Positions 24,952-34,064 of a stretch of DNA of 64,000 nucleotides are shown here, piece by piece. Under the pieces are notes generated by a model that did not search any database, was not told the DNA's origin, and saw only the letters and a program-made list of their open reading frames with translations. This stretch comes from Gemmobacter denitrificans (lineage in GTDB: Bacteria; Pseudomonadota; Alphaproteobacteria; Rhodobacterales; Rhodobacteraceae), in the NCBI RefSeq assembly GCF_036964905.1, contig NZ_JBALHR010000003.1:186001-250000 (forward strand), written 5' to 3'. The translations under genes were made by a program, and so were the position numbers. Numbering within the stretch: position 1 is the first letter of the stretch; every line of letters starts with the position of its first letter.

Positions 24952-25953
24952 GTGGGAGCCCTGACCCTGAACCAAGTCACCAAATCCTTCGGCGCGACCG
25001 ATGTCATCAAGGGCGTCGATCTGGCGGTCGAGGATGGCGAATTCTGCGTGTTCGTCGGGCCTTCGGGCTGCGGCAAATCCACCTTGCTGCGGATGATCGC
25101 GGGGCTTGAGGATGTCAGCAGCGGGGATGTCAATCTCGATGGCGTGCGCATCAATGATCTCGCCCCGGCGAAACGCGAAATCGCCATGGTCTTTCAAAGC
25201 TATGCGCTATACCCGCATCTGACGGTGCGCGACAATATGGGGCTGGCCTTGAAACAGGCCGGGGTGGCAAAGACGCAAATTCAGGCGGCCACCGACAAGG
25301 CCGCATCCATGCTGGCGCTTGGCCCGCTGATGGAGCGGCGCCCGGCTGAACTGTCGGGTGGGCAGCGGCAGCGGGTTGCGATCGGGCGGGCCATCGTGCG
25401 CACGCCGAAGCTGTTTCTGTTCGATGAACCGCTGTCGAACCTTGATGCCGCGCTGCGGGTACAGACCCGGATCGAGATTGCCCGGCTGCACCGCGATCTG
25501 GGCGCGACCATGATCTATGTGACCCATGACCAGGTCGAGGCGATGACGCTGGCCGACAAGATCGTGGTGCTGCGTGCCGGCAAGGTGGAGCAGGTGGGTG
25601 CCCCGATGACGCTGTACAACGATCCCGACAATACCTTTGTCGCCGGGTTCATCGGCAGCCCGCAGATGAATTTCCTGAAGGGCGGCCCGCTGGGCCTGCG
25701 GTCCGATACCGTGGGCGTGCGGCCCGAACATCTGCGGCTGGATGCCTCGGGCCCGATTTCGGGCAAGGTCAGCCATGTGGAAAAGCTGGGCGGCGAAACG
25801 CTGGTCTATGTTCAGACCGAAGGGCAGGGGCTGGTGACCCTGCGCCAGTTCGGCGAACATGAACACGCTGTGGACGCAGCGGTGACGCTGGGTTTTGATG
25901 CGCCGCGCGCCTTCCATTTTGACGCGCAGGGCCAACGGCTGCGGCAGGGTTGA
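24952..25953 (+). CDS. sugar ABC transporter ATP-binding protein (MsmK/UgpC type)
   Basis: Cytoplasmic ATPase of 333 residues. Walker A is GPSGCGKST, the Q-loop is VFQSYALYPHLTV, the ABC signature is LSGGQRQRVAIGRA, Walker B is LFLFDEP and the switch histidine is in YVTHDQVEAM. A C-terminal TOBE-like domain (about residues 230-333; VGVRPEHLRL) is typical of MalK/UgpC energisers. The start is a GTG 10 bases after the oxidoreductase stop, chosen for AAGGAG at ideal spacing; an ATG 16 codons upstream would overlap the previous gene. It powers the two permeases encoded upstream. Confidence 0.92.
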   Translation: MGALTLNQVTKSFGATDVIKGVDLAVEDGEFCVFVGPSGCGKSTLLRMIAGLEDVSSGDVNLDGVRINDLAPAKREIAMVFQSYALYPHLTVRDNMGLALKQAGVAKTQIQAATDKAASMLALGPLMERRPAELSGGQRQRVAIGRAIVRTPKLFLFDEPLSNLDAALRVQTRIEIARLHRDLGATMIYVTHDQVEAMTLADKIVVLRAGKVEQVGAPMTLYNDPDNTFVAGFIGSPQMNFLKGGPLGLRSDTVGVRPEHLRLDASGPISGKVSHVEKLGGETLVYVQTEGQGLVTLRQFGEHEHAVDAAVTLGFDAPRAFHFDAQGQRLRQG

Positions 25954-25960
25954 ACTTTCT

Positions 25961-25975
25961 GGCCCTTCGGGCTTT
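25961..25975 (+). terminator. weak hairpin-T element after the ATPase gene
   Basis: A short GCCC-TTC-GGGC stem followed by TTT, 8 bases after the ATPase stop and 28 bases before pepT. It may partly end the amino-sugar operon; the stem is short, so readthrough into pepT is plausible. Confidence 0.3.
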
Positions 25976-26002
25976 GCTGCGCCAATCCCCGAAGGAGCCG
26001 CG

Positions 26003-27238
26003 ATGACCGTCTTTGATCCCGAACTGGAAGCCCGGCTGATCCGCTATGCGGCGGTCGATACCCAAAGCGACGAGATGGGTGAGGCGTCGCCCTCGACCCC
26101 GATCCAGCTTGATCTGGCGCGGATGCTGGTGGCGGAACTGCAGGACATCGGGGCGGCAGATGTGCGGCTGACCGAATATGGCGCGGTTCTGGCCACCATT
26201 CCCGGCACGGCGCCGGGGCCTGTTGTGGGGTTCCTGGCCCATATCGATACTGCACCGGCCTATAATGCGACCGGGGTCAAGCCGGTGGTGCATCGCGGCT
26301 ATAATGGTGGGCCGATCAGCTTTGCCGATGCGCCGGGTCTGGTGCTGTCGCCTGAGGCTTCGCCCTATCTTGCGGGCAAGGTCGGGCATGACATCATCAC
26401 CGCCAGCGGCACCACCCTGCTGGGTGCCGATGACAAGGCGGGGATTGCCATTCTGATGGTGATGGCGCGGCACCTGATCGCCCATCCGCAAATCGCCCGG
26501 CCCACCCTGCGTCTGGCCTTCACCCCGGATGAAGAGATCGGGCGCGGGGTGGACAAGCGCCTGCCCGCCGATCTGGGGGCGGAATTCGCCTATACGCTGG
26601 ATGGCGGCGCGGTGGGCGAGATCGAATATGAAAGCTTCAGCGCCGATGCCGCGGTTGTGACGGTGACAGGGGTTTCCACCCATCCCGGCACGGCCAAGGG
26701 CAAGATGGTCAATGCCTTGCATCTGGTGGCCCGGCTGGTGGGGCTATTGCCCCAGGCCACCCAGACCCCTGAAGTGACCGAGGGCCGCGAGGGATTTCTG
26801 CACCTTTACGAATTGACCGGCACGGCCGCCGAAGCCACGCTGAAGTTCATTCTGCGTGATTTCGAACTGGATGGGCTGGCGGCCAAGGGCGCGTTGCTGC
26901 AACAGGCCTGTGATGCCGTTCAGGCGATGGAGCCACGCGCCAGCCTGACCTGTGTCATCCGTCCGCAATATCGCAACATGCGCTACTGGCTGGAAAAGGA
27001 CATGCGCCCTGTCGATCTGGCCCGCGAAGCCTGTCGCGAAGAAGGGATCGAGCCGGTCTCTGTGCCGATCCGGGGGGGGACCGACGGTTCACGGCTGACC
27101 GAAATGCGCGTGCCCTGCCCCAACATCTTTACCGGCATGCAGGATATTCACGGCCCCCTGGAATGGATATCGGTGCAGGATATGGCAGCGGCGCTGCGCG
27201 TCTGCCTGCGGCTGGTGCAAAAGGCGGCGGGCAGCTGA
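26003..27238 (+). CDS. pepT: peptidase T (tripeptide aminopeptidase)
   Basis: M20-family zinc aminopeptidase of 411 residues, the standard PepT length. It releases the N-terminal residue of tripeptides in the cytoplasm. Zinc-site motifs in order: FLAHIDTAPAYN (His, Asp), LLGADDKAGIA (bridging Asp), FTPDEEIGRG (catalytic Glu) and TLDGGAVGEIEYE; VSTHPGTAKGKMVNA is in the lid domain and the last zinc ligand is in TGMQDIHGPLEW. GAAGGAG precedes the ATG. It may be read from the upstream sugar operon. The gene downstream, on the other strand, encodes a peptide-type ABC ATPase. Confidence 0.95.
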   Translation: MTVFDPELEARLIRYAAVDTQSDEMGEASPSTPIQLDLARMLVAELQDIGAADVRLTEYGAVLATIPGTAPGPVVGFLAHIDTAPAYNATGVKPVVHRGYNGGPISFADAPGLVLSPEASPYLAGKVGHDIITASGTTLLGADDKAGIAILMVMARHLIAHPQIARPTLRLAFTPDEEIGRGVDKRLPADLGAEFAYTLDGGAVGEIEYESFSADAAVVTVTGVSTHPGTAKGKMVNALHLVARLVGLLPQATQTPEVTEGREGFLHLYELTGTAAEATLKFILRDFELDGLAAKGALLQQACDAVQAMEPRASLTCVIRPQYRNMRYWLEKDMRPVDLAREACREEGIEPVSVPIRGGTDGSRLTEMRVPCPNIFTGMQDIHGPLEWISVQDMAAALRVCLRLVQKAAGS

Positions 27239-27291
27239 CGCTGGCATTTCCCAAAGGCCTGCCAAAAGCCACGGTAGCATTACCCAAGATG

Positions 27292-28092
27292 CTAGGCCCA
27301 GGCCTGATCGGGATCGGGGAGCGGGATCGCCTCCAGCAGGTCGCGGGTATAGGCAGCTTGCGGTGCAGCGAACAATTGTGCGGTGGGGGCAAGTTCCATC
27401 ATCTCACCCCGATGCAGGACCATGATCCGGTGGCACAGACGGCGGATCACGCTCAGGTCATGGCTGATGAAGGCCAGCGTCAGGCCCAGATCGCGCACCA
27501 GATCTTCAAGCAGGCGCAGAACCTGCGCCTGTGACGATACATCCAGCCCCGACACGATTTCATCTGCAAGAATGAAATCGGGCCGTAAGGCGATGGCCCG
27601 CGCAATGCCAACCCTTTGCCGCTGTCCGCCCGACAGTTCATGCGGATAGCGCGTCGCGAAGTGCCGGGGCAGCCCGACATGATCCAGCGCCTCGGCCATC
27701 TTCGTGCCGATGCTGTCAAACCCGTGCAACGCCAGCGGGCCCGCGATGATCTGGCTGACCCGGTGGCGCGGGTTCAGGCTGCTCATCGGATCCTGAAAGA
27801 TCATCTGGAAACGGCGGCGATGCGCCCGCAGGTCGGCCTCGGGTAGATGCGTGATATCGGTGCCATCAAAACGGATCGTGCCACCTGAAGGTTCCAGCAG
27901 CCGCACCATGGCCCGGCCCAGTGTCGATTTGCCCGAACCCGATCCGCCGACAATCCCGATGATCTCGCCGCGCGGGATGCAAAAGTTCAGACCTTTCAGA
28001 ACCTCGATCCGGGGTGCCGCCCCGAAAGGCGGCTTGCGCGTCATGTCGGCCAGTGAGAGGCGCAGGTTTTCAACCTGATACAGATCAGCCAT
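27292..28092 (-). CDS. peptide/nickel-type ABC transporter ATPase 2 (OppF/DppF-like)
   Basis: ATPase of 266 residues. Walker A is GGSGSGKST, the Q-loop MIFQDPMSSLNPRH is diagnostic of the oligopeptide/dipeptide/nickel subfamily, the signature is LSGGQRQRVGIARA, and Walker B ILADEIVSGLD carries the family aspartate pattern with Ile in place of Pro. The H-loop is FISHDLSVIRR. The ATG overlaps the end of the upstream ATPase gene by 8 bases. It is the last gene of a six-gene leftward operon that begins with an FAD oxidoreductase. It lacks the C-terminal oligopeptide-binding extension (oligo_HPY) common in OppF, so it is at the short end for the family. Confidence 0.9.
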   Translation of the reverse strand: MADLYQVENLRLSLADMTRKPPFGAAPRIEVLKGLNFCIPRGEIIGIVGGSGSGKSTLGRAMVRLLEPSGGTIRFDGTDITHLPEADLRAHRRRFQMIFQDPMSSLNPRHRVSQIIAGPLALHGFDSIGTKMAEALDHVGLPRHFATRYPHELSGGQRQRVGIARAIALRPDFILADEIVSGLDVSSQAQVLRLLEDLVRDLGLTLAFISHDLSVIRRLCHRIMVLHRGEMMELAPTAQLFAAPQAAYTRDLLEAIPLPDPDQAWA

Positions 28093-28966
28093 GCTTGCCC
28101 CCGGAAATGCCTGCGTCATAAGCCACGATCTCGGCCCGGACCTGCGCAAGGATGGCTTCGGGGACCGGGGTCAGTGACCCGTCAGGGTCGGTGTATTTCG
28201 GCGTCGCAGCCAGCAGGGCGGCAGAATAGGCATGGCGCGGGGCCGCGAAGAAATCGCGCATCGCAGCCTGTTCCAGCACCCGCCCGGCATAAAGCACCGA
28301 CAGGCTGCCACAGACTTTCGACACCACGCCCAGATCATGCGTGACAAACAGCAGTGCGGTGCCATGGCGGGCCTGCATCCCGGCGATCAACCGCAGGATC
28401 TGTTTCTGCACCGTCACATCCAGCGCCGTCGTCGGTTCATCCGCCACGATCAACCGGGGTTCGGCCGCAAAGGCCGATGCGATCAATATGCGCTGCCGCA
28501 TCCCGCCCGAAAGCTCATGCGGGTATTGCCGCAAAACACGGGCCGGATCATTGACCTGCACTTCTTCCAGCAATTCAAGCGCGCGCGCCTCGGCCCGGTT
28601 GCGCGACCAGCCCAGAATATCCACCAGACGGTCGGTGATCTGGGGCCCTATCCGGCGGCTTGGGTTCAACGCCGTCAGCGGGTCTTGCGGGATCAGCGCG
28701 GCCATCCGGCCGATCTGGCGGCGGCGTTCGCCCGGGGGCAGGGCAAGAAGGTCCTGCCCATCCAGCAGGATCTGCCCCGCCGTTACCGCCACAGCACGCG
28801 GCAGGATACCCAGCACCGCCTTGCCGATCATGCTCTTGCCGGCACCGCTTTCGCCCACCAGCCCATGCACCTCGCCCGCCGCCACATCCAGCGAAACCCC
28901 GCGCAACAGCGGTGCCCCGGTGTCCCGCAGCGCGAGGCAAAGATTGCGGATCGACAGAAAGCTCAT
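28085..28966 (-). CDS. peptide/nickel-type ABC transporter ATPase 1 (OppD/DppD-like)
   Basis: ATPase of 293 residues. Walker A is GESGAGKSM, the Q-loop is LIPQDPLTALNPSRR, the signature is LSGGMRQRILIASA, Walker B is LIVADEPTTALDV and the H-loop is FVTHDLGVV. The C-terminal RHAYSAALLAATPKY is the oligopeptide-type tail. It overlaps the upstream permease by ATGA and the downstream ATPase by 8 bases. It pairs with the second ATPase to energise the OppBC-type channel. Confidence 0.92.
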   Translation of the reverse strand: MSFLSIRNLCLALRDTGAPLLRGVSLDVAAGEVHGLVGESGAGKSMIGKAVLGILPRAVAVTAGQILLDGQDLLALPPGERRRQIGRMAALIPQDPLTALNPSRRIGPQITDRLVDILGWSRNRAEARALELLEEVQVNDPARVLRQYPHELSGGMRQRILIASAFAAEPRLIVADEPTTALDVTVQKQILRLIAGMQARHGTALLFVTHDLGVVSKVCGSLSVLYAGRVLEQAAMRDFFAAPRHAYSAALLAATPKYTDPDGSLTPVPEAILAQVRAEIVAYDAGISGGKHG

Positions 28967-29823
28967 CGCAGCACCGGATCGAAATGGTCCTTCAATCCTT
29001 CACCCAACTGGCTGAAGGCAAGGACGGTCAGGAACAGCGTCACAAGGGGGAACACCAGCACCCACCAGGCCTGATGCACCGAAAGCCGCCCTTCGGCGAT
29101 CATCCCGCCCCAGGTCGGATCGTCGGTCGAAATGGACAGGTTCACAAAGGACAGGATCGCCTCCACAATCACCGCGATGCCCATTTCCAGCGTCAGCAGC
29201 ACCACAAGTGTCGGCAGCACATTGGGCAGGATTTCCCGCAGCATGGTGCCCATGCGCCCGCGCCCCGCTATCTGGGCCGAGGCGACATAATCCATCGCCC
29301 CCTGCGCCATGGCTTCGGCCCGGATCACCCGGGCAAAGCGGGTCCAGTCGATGATGACGATGGCCAGAATGATCGACCCCACGCCGGGGCCGATGACGGC
29401 AATCAGCAGGATGGAAAACAGGACCGGCGGAAAGGCCATCCAGATATCGATCAGCCGTGAAATGACCACATCGACCCAACCGCGCAGAAATCCGGCCAGA
29501 AGGCCAAGCATGCCGCCCACCAGACAGGTGATGCTGCCCGCGATCAGGGCCACCACCAGCGCCAGACGGGCGCCATGCAGGATCCGGCTCAGCACATCGC
29601 GGCCCAGACTGTCAGTGCCAAGCCAGTATCCGGGTTCTGCCCCCGCCATCCAGAACGGCGGCAGCCGTGTCAGAAACAGATCCTGAGCCAGCGGGTCCTG
29701 CGGTGCGATCAAGGGCGCGGCCAATGCGGCCAGCACCAGAAGCGTCAGCCATCCCGCCGACAGCCGCAACCGCCAGCCCATCTTGCGGCGCAGCATCCCC
29801 CGCCCATCGGTCAGATCAGCCAT
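28963..29823 (-). CDS. peptide/nickel-type ABC transporter permease 2 (OppC/DppC-like)
   Basis: Inner-membrane permease of 286 residues with six predicted membrane segments. LGTDSLGRDVLSRILHGAR is the fingerprint of DppC-type permeases, and the EAA loop reads VIRAEAMAQGAMDYVASAQIAG. The ATG overlaps the upstream permease by 8 bases. Co-operonic with all other components. Confidence 0.92.
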   Translation of the reverse strand: MADLTDGRGMLRRKMGWRLRLSAGWLTLLVLAALAAPLIAPQDPLAQDLFLTRLPPFWMAGAEPGYWLGTDSLGRDVLSRILHGARLALVVALIAGSITCLVGGMLGLLAGFLRGWVDVVISRLIDIWMAFPPVLFSILLIAVIGPGVGSIILAIVIIDWTRFARVIRAEAMAQGAMDYVASAQIAGRGRMGTMLREILPNVLPTLVVLLTLEMGIAVIVEAILSFVNLSISTDDPTWGGMIAEGRLSVHQAWWVLVFPLVTLFLTVLAFSQLGEGLKDHFDPVLR

Positions 29824-30823
29824 GGCGCAGCCTCGGGTTCAGAACGGTGTACAGCAGATCGACGATGAAATTCACCGCCGTGAAGATGACCGCAAACAGG
29901 ATGACGATGCCCTGGATCAGCGGCAGGTCCCGGTTGATCACCGCGTCAATCGCCATGTTGCCAAGACCTTCATAGGAAAACAGCCGCTCTACGATCACCG
30001 TGCCGCCGATCAGAAAAGTGAATTGCACCCCCACAAGGGTCAGCGTCGGCAGAATGGCATTGGGCAGCGCTTCACGCGTGATCACATGGTTTTCGCCATA
30101 GCCCTTGGTGCGGGCCAGCGTCACATAATCCAGATGCATGGTTTCCTTCAGGCTTTGCTTCAGCAATTGCCCGATGATTGCGGCCAGCGGGATCGCCAGC
30201 GCCAAGGCCGGCATCAGCATATGGCTGACAATATCGGCCCAGAGATCGAACCGCAGCCGGATCAGACTTTCGAACAGGTAAAACCCGGTGGTGAAAGGCA
30301 GATCGAGCGATGGCGTCACCCGGCCCGAAATGTGAAAGACCGGCATCAAAACCCCGAACAGCAGGATCAGCGCCAGCCCCCACAGAAAATCCGGCACCGA
30401 AAGCGCCACACCATTGGCGATGTCGATCGCACCTTCGGCCCTCGTGCCGCGCAGCCTTGTGCCGGTCAGCGCGGCCATGCCGCCAAGCGCCACAGCCATG
30501 ACCAGCGCCATGACCGAAAGCTCCAGCGTGGCAGGCAGACGCCCCAGCACAAGATCCAGCACTGGCTGGCGGGTGGTGATCGACAGGCCGAAATCGCCCT
30601 GCAACACCCCCTGACCCCAGATCAGGAATTGCGCCGGGATCGATTTGTCCAAACCGTAAAGCGCGGTCAGCCGCGCCACATCGGCCTCGGTTGCGCCGGG
30701 GGGCAGCATCATTGCCACCGGATTGCCGGGCACCACCCGGATCACCACGAAGACGATCACTGCCACCCCGATCAGCGTTACCGCCGTGGTGCCAATCCGC
30801 CCGATCAACCTTTGCCAGAACAC
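29816..30823 (-). CDS. peptide/nickel-type ABC transporter permease 1 (OppB/DppB-like)
   Basis: Inner-membrane permease of 335 residues; the N-terminal membrane segment (about residues 12-30) is followed by the typical VVPGNPVAMMLPPGAT periplasmic loop. The EAA loop is LDYVTLARTKGYGENHVITR. GGGAGAGG precedes the ATG. A 97-base gap with a strong hairpin separates it from the binding-protein gene upstream, matching the arrangement in the sugar ABC operon. Confidence 0.92.
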   Translation of the reverse strand: MFWQRLIGRIGTTAVTLIGVAVIVFVVIRVVPGNPVAMMLPPGATEADVARLTALYGLDKSIPAQFLIWGQGVLQGDFGLSITTRQPVLDLVLGRLPATLELSVMALVMAVALGGMAALTGTRLRGTRAEGAIDIANGVALSVPDFLWGLALILLFGVLMPVFHISGRVTPSLDLPFTTGFYLFESLIRLRFDLWADIVSHMLMPALALAIPLAAIIGQLLKQSLKETMHLDYVTLARTKGYGENHVITREALPNAILPTLTLVGVQFTFLIGGTVIVERLFSYEGLGNMAIDAVINRDLPLIQGIVILFAVIFTAVNFIVDLLYTVLNPRLRHG

Positions 30824-30860
30824 ATGCCTCTCCCGTCCGCGCCCCTGCGCAGCCTGCCTT

Positions 30861-30909
30861 TATCTTGGTCCAAATATCCCGCGGGGATCCGGGGGCGCGA
30901 AGCCCCCGG
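30861..30909 (-). repeat. GC hairpin plus GATATTTGG element between binding-protein and permease genes
   Basis: On the minus strand, a perfect 8-bp stem CCGGGGGC-TTCGC-GCCCCCGG is followed by GGGATATTTGGACCAAGATA. Same structure and same operon position as the element at 21811, which suggests a shared role in differential expression of binding protein and channel. Confidence 0.75.
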
Positions 30910-30920
30910 TGGCCTGCAGA

Positions 30921-32438
30921 TCAGGCCCGCTTCATCAGATGGGGCAGCAGGGCACCCGAAGCATGCGGCGTCACGCTCACACCCGGCGCGTGCAGGATGG
31001 GCTGCACATATTGCAGCAGCGGGATCACCAGCGCATTTTCCGCGATATGGCGGTCCACGGCCTTCCAGCCCTCGATCCGTTTGGCTTCATCCGCCTCTCC
31101 CCAAAGCGGGCCGATCATGCCGATCAGGTCCTCGCCATCCCAGACGCTGTGCGGCGAGGGGCCGAACATCGCAAACCCGGTCGAGGTGGTCGGATCGCCC
31201 ACCGAATTGCCCCAGTTGTAGAAGGCGGCGGGGGCAAGCTGGTCTGCGGCGCGCAATTCGTAATGCTTGGCGATTTCGTAAACCTCGATCTCTGCCTCGA
31301 TCCCGACCTTGCGCCACAGGCCCACGATCGCCTGCACCATTTCATAATCCTTGGGCTTGAACCCCTTGGTGGTCTGGATCTTGAACTTGACAGGATTGTC
31401 GGGGCCATAGCCGCTGGCGGCCAGCAGTTCAGCGGCCTTGGCCGGATCGTAGCCCACCTTGATCTCTGCGTCATAGGCGGCATAGGCGGGCGTCTGCAGC
31501 GTATCGATGGCCACCCCATAGCCCGACAGCAGCCGGTCGATGATGGTCTGCTTGTCGATGGCCAGCGCCGCCGCCTTGCGCACATTGGGGTCGGTCATCA
31601 CCTCGATGTCATTGAGGAAGATCATTCCGATATCGCTGACCGGGGCCGCGATGCCGCCCAGGCTGGCCTTCAGGCGATCAAATTCCTCATAGGGCACTTC
31701 CAGCGTGACATGGGCATTGCCGGATTCCACTTCGGCCACCCGCGCGGCGGCGTCGGTCACGAACTTGATGGTCACGGTGTCGAAATCGGGCTTGCCACCC
31801 CAGTAATTCGGGTTCGCCTTCAGACGGACAAAGGCGTTGCGTTCGAATTTCTCCACCATATAGGGGCCGGTGCCGATCGGGGCGGCTTCGAACCCTTCGG
31901 CCCCAACCTTTTCGTAATAGGCCTTGGGCAGCACATATCCCGTCAGGAAGTACATCCATTTGAAGATCGTCGGGTCGAACTGCATCACATCGGCGATGAC
32001 CTTGTTGCCCTCGACCCGGTGATTGGCCAGCGTGCCCCAGACGAACTGGATTGGCGATCCGGTTTCGGGTTTGGCGACACGGGCAAGGCTCCAGGCCACA
32101 TCCTCGGCGGTGAAGGGGCTGCCATCATGCCAGGTGACGCCTTCGCGCACGGTCATCCAGACCTGTTTGCGGTCTTCGGACCAGCCCCACTCCGTCAGCA
32201 GGCCAGGGGCGGGGCTCAGATCGGGCTGCTGCAGGATGAACTGGTCAAAGACCGACTGGTACAGCCCCTGAATGGTGGGGTTTACTGCACTGGGGCCGAC
32301 CGTCGGGTCCCAGCTGGGCAGGTTGACGTTATAGGCGATCACCAATTCGTCGATGGCGGCGCTTGCGGGCAGGCCAAAGGCGGCAAGGGCTGTCGTGGCG
32401 GCGGATAATTGCAGCAGGCTGCGGCGACTGAAGTTCAT
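30921..32438 (-). CDS. ABC transporter substrate-binding protein, family 5 (peptide/opine type)
   Basis: Periplasmic binding protein of 505 residues. The N-terminus MNFSRRSLLQLSAATTALA is a twin-arginine signal peptide, so the protein is probably exported folded through Tat. The family-5 signature is in the segment around LRPGVTWHDG-like VREGVTWHDGSPFTAEDVAWSL. A closer ribosome site (AGGGAAA) favours this ATG over one 11 codons upstream. Ligands of this family range from peptides to opines, glycosides and nickel. Divergence from indolepyruvate-oxidoreductase genes suggests an aromatic or peptide-like ligand, but the pocket cannot be read from sequence. Confidence 0.88.
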   Translation of the reverse strand: MNFSRRSLLQLSAATTALAAFGLPASAAIDELVIAYNVNLPSWDPTVGPSAVNPTIQGLYQSVFDQFILQQPDLSPAPGLLTEWGWSEDRKQVWMTVREGVTWHDGSPFTAEDVAWSLARVAKPETGSPIQFVWGTLANHRVEGNKVIADVMQFDPTIFKWMYFLTGYVLPKAYYEKVGAEGFEAAPIGTGPYMVEKFERNAFVRLKANPNYWGGKPDFDTVTIKFVTDAAARVAEVESGNAHVTLEVPYEEFDRLKASLGGIAAPVSDIGMIFLNDIEVMTDPNVRKAAALAIDKQTIIDRLLSGYGVAIDTLQTPAYAAYDAEIKVGYDPAKAAELLAASGYGPDNPVKFKIQTTKGFKPKDYEMVQAIVGLWRKVGIEAEIEVYEIAKHYELRAADQLAPAAFYNWGNSVGDPTTSTGFAMFGPSPHSVWDGEDLIGMIGPLWGEADEAKRIEGWKAVDRHIAENALVIPLLQYVQPILHAPGVSVTPHASGALLPHLMKRA

Positions 32439-32467
32439 CTTGGTTTCCCTGTTGGTTTTGTCGTTTG

Positions 32468-34036
32468 TCATTTGCCGGCGAGATGTCGTGCCAGAAGAAA
32501 GCCCGATCCGGCCCCCGTTCCCGCGCCGGGCCAGACGGCCGCGCCGGTAAGAAACAGGTTCCGGATCGGAGTGGACCCGTCCGCATGGGACCGGACGGGC
32601 CGAAACAGAAAGTTCTGGGCCAGATGGTGGCTGCCGCAAACCTGATCGCCACCCACAAGATTGGGGTTTTCGGCCTCCAGTTCGGCGGGGGAGACGATGC
32701 GTTGGGCCAATATGCCGGCACGAAAGCCGGGGGCATGGGTCTCGACGATATCCAGCGCGCGATCGGCAAAGGGGGCGGCCGCGAGCGCCCAGTCGGTTGC
32801 GCTGATCTGCCCCGCGGCATCCCCGGCGATGTGCCCGGGGGCCATGCGGACCTGCAGCCAGATCACATGCTGGCCCGCAGGGGCGCGGGTCGGGTCTATG
32901 GCGGTGGGCTGGCCCACCACGATGACCGGCTCATCCGGCAAAAGCCCGGCCTGTGCCTGCGCATAAGTCCGGGCCATCTGGTCAAGGCTTGGGGCCAGAT
33001 GCACATAGGCATAGTCCTGCAGTCGTCGGTCAGCCCGCCAGTTCGGCAGGGATTGGGTGGCCAGATGCACCATCATGGTGCCGGGGGCATGGCGGTATTC
33101 GGCCATGGCGCGATCAAAACCCGGGGTGATGCCACCGGTCAGTCGGGGCAGCGCGCGGGGGGCGACGCCCGCAATCACCGCGCGGGCCGCGCCAATGCGG
33201 CGGCCATCGGCAAGGGTGATGCCGCTGGCCTTGCCGCCACTGTGGTCGATGCGGGAGACGGCTGCGCCACATTCCACAATGCCCCCGCGCGCCCTGATGG
33301 CTGCAACCAGGGCGCGGGTGATCGTATCGGCCCCACCGCGCCCGATGGCCATTCCAAAGGCCTGCCCGGCCATGCCTTCCAGATAGGGGAACAAGGCGCC
33401 GCCCGAAATGTCGGGGGCGAAATCCAGATGCATGCCCCAGGCGGCAAGCAGGGCACGGGTCTTCGGGTGTTCAAAGGTCCGCTCCAGCCAGCTGCGCGGC
33501 GATTCCAGCAGGAAACGGCCCAGGTCCAGCGTGCCGCCCAGCCCTTTGGCGCGAATCGTTTTGAACATGAAGTATGCAAGTGCATACAAATTCATGCGGC
33601 TGCTCAGCAGGCCGAAAAGATGGGGCGCCTCGGCGCTGAACCCGGCAATCAGGTCTTGCCAGCGCGCAGCATCGGCGGCGGAATGGGCAGCCAGAGACCC
33701 GGTCGTTTCCGACATGTCGGTGGACACCCCGGCCCAGCTGCCATCCGCAAAGCTGGAGGCAAAAGGCCGGGAAACCGGTACGAATTCAAGGCCATGACGC
33801 TGAAGTTCAGCGCCGTGCGCCTTGAAAAACGGGGATCCGGCGAAAAGCGACAGGTTCATGGCCGCCCAGTCATGTCGGAAACCGGGCAGAGTGTATTCCC
33901 CGGTCTTTATCGCGCCGCCCGCGACGGGGGCCTGTTCAAAAACCCCGACCTTCCAGCCCTTGCTGGCCAGATGCAGCGCACAGGCCAGCGCGTTGTGCCC
34001 AGCCCCAATGAAGACCGCGTCGAGGCTTTGCGCCAT
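32468..34036 (-). CDS. FAD-dependent oxidoreductase, phytoene-desaturase/PYROXD2-like (copy 1)
   Basis: Flavoprotein of 522 residues. The dinucleotide-binding motif is AVFIGAGHNALACALHLA with the following acidic residue in VGVFEQAPVAGG; the C-terminal FAD-contact segment is NLFLTGAAVWPGAGTGAGSG. The family (CrtI-like NAD(P)/FAD-dependent oxidoreductases) includes desaturases and oxidases. There are no carotenoid genes here, so a catabolic substrate is more likely. It is the first gene of the leftward transporter operon, with 29 bases to the binding-protein gene. A second related flavoprotein is encoded on the other side of the divergent promoter. A palindrome resembling the promoter operator lies inside this gene at 33573. 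Confidence 0.85.
   Translation of the reverse strand: MAQSLDAVFIGAGHNALACALHLASKGWKVGVFEQAPVAGGAIKTGEYTLPGFRHDWAAMNLSLFAGSPFFKAHGAELQRHGLEFVPVSRPFASSFADGSWAGVSTDMSETTGSLAAHSAADAARWQDLIAGFSAEAPHLFGLLSSRMNLYALAYFMFKTIRAKGLGGTLDLGRFLLESPRSWLERTFEHPKTRALLAAWGMHLDFAPDISGGALFPYLEGMAGQAFGMAIGRGGADTITRALVAAIRARGGIVECGAAVSRIDHSGGKASGITLADGRRIGAARAVIAGVAPRALPRLTGGITPGFDRAMAEYRHAPGTMMVHLATQSLPNWRADRRLQDYAYVHLAPSLDQMARTYAQAQAGLLPDEPVIVVGQPTAIDPTRAPAGQHVIWLQVRMAPGHIAGDAAGQISATDWALAAAPFADRALDIVETHAPGFRAGILAQRIVSPAELEAENPNLVGGDQVCGSHHLAQNFLFRPVRSHADGSTPIRNLFLTGAAVWPGAGTGAGSGFLLARHLAGK
33573..33591. promoter_or_regulatory. intragenic copy of the putative MarR operator
   Basis: TATGCAAGTGCATACAAAT, with the perfect core palindrome GTATGCA-AG-TGCATAC at 33572-33587, matches 15 of 19 bases of the promoter site at 34065. 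It lies about 450 bases inside the FAD oxidoreductase gene, in an AT-rich patch of coding sequence. Confidence 0.4.
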
Positions 34037-34064
34037 CTTGATTGCTCCCTGTTCTGCAATGATA

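Noticed and set aside
27275..27294. TAGCAT/ATGCTA inverted repeat between pepT and the peptide ABC operon as a terminator
   Set aside because: The 6-bp stem is AT-containing, the loop is 8 bases, and no T-run follows on either strand.
29783..32408. Long plus-strand frames (525 and 561 codons) opposite the peptide ABC operon
   Set aside because: They lie fully antisense to permease and binding-protein genes with clear family motifs and show no motifs of their own.
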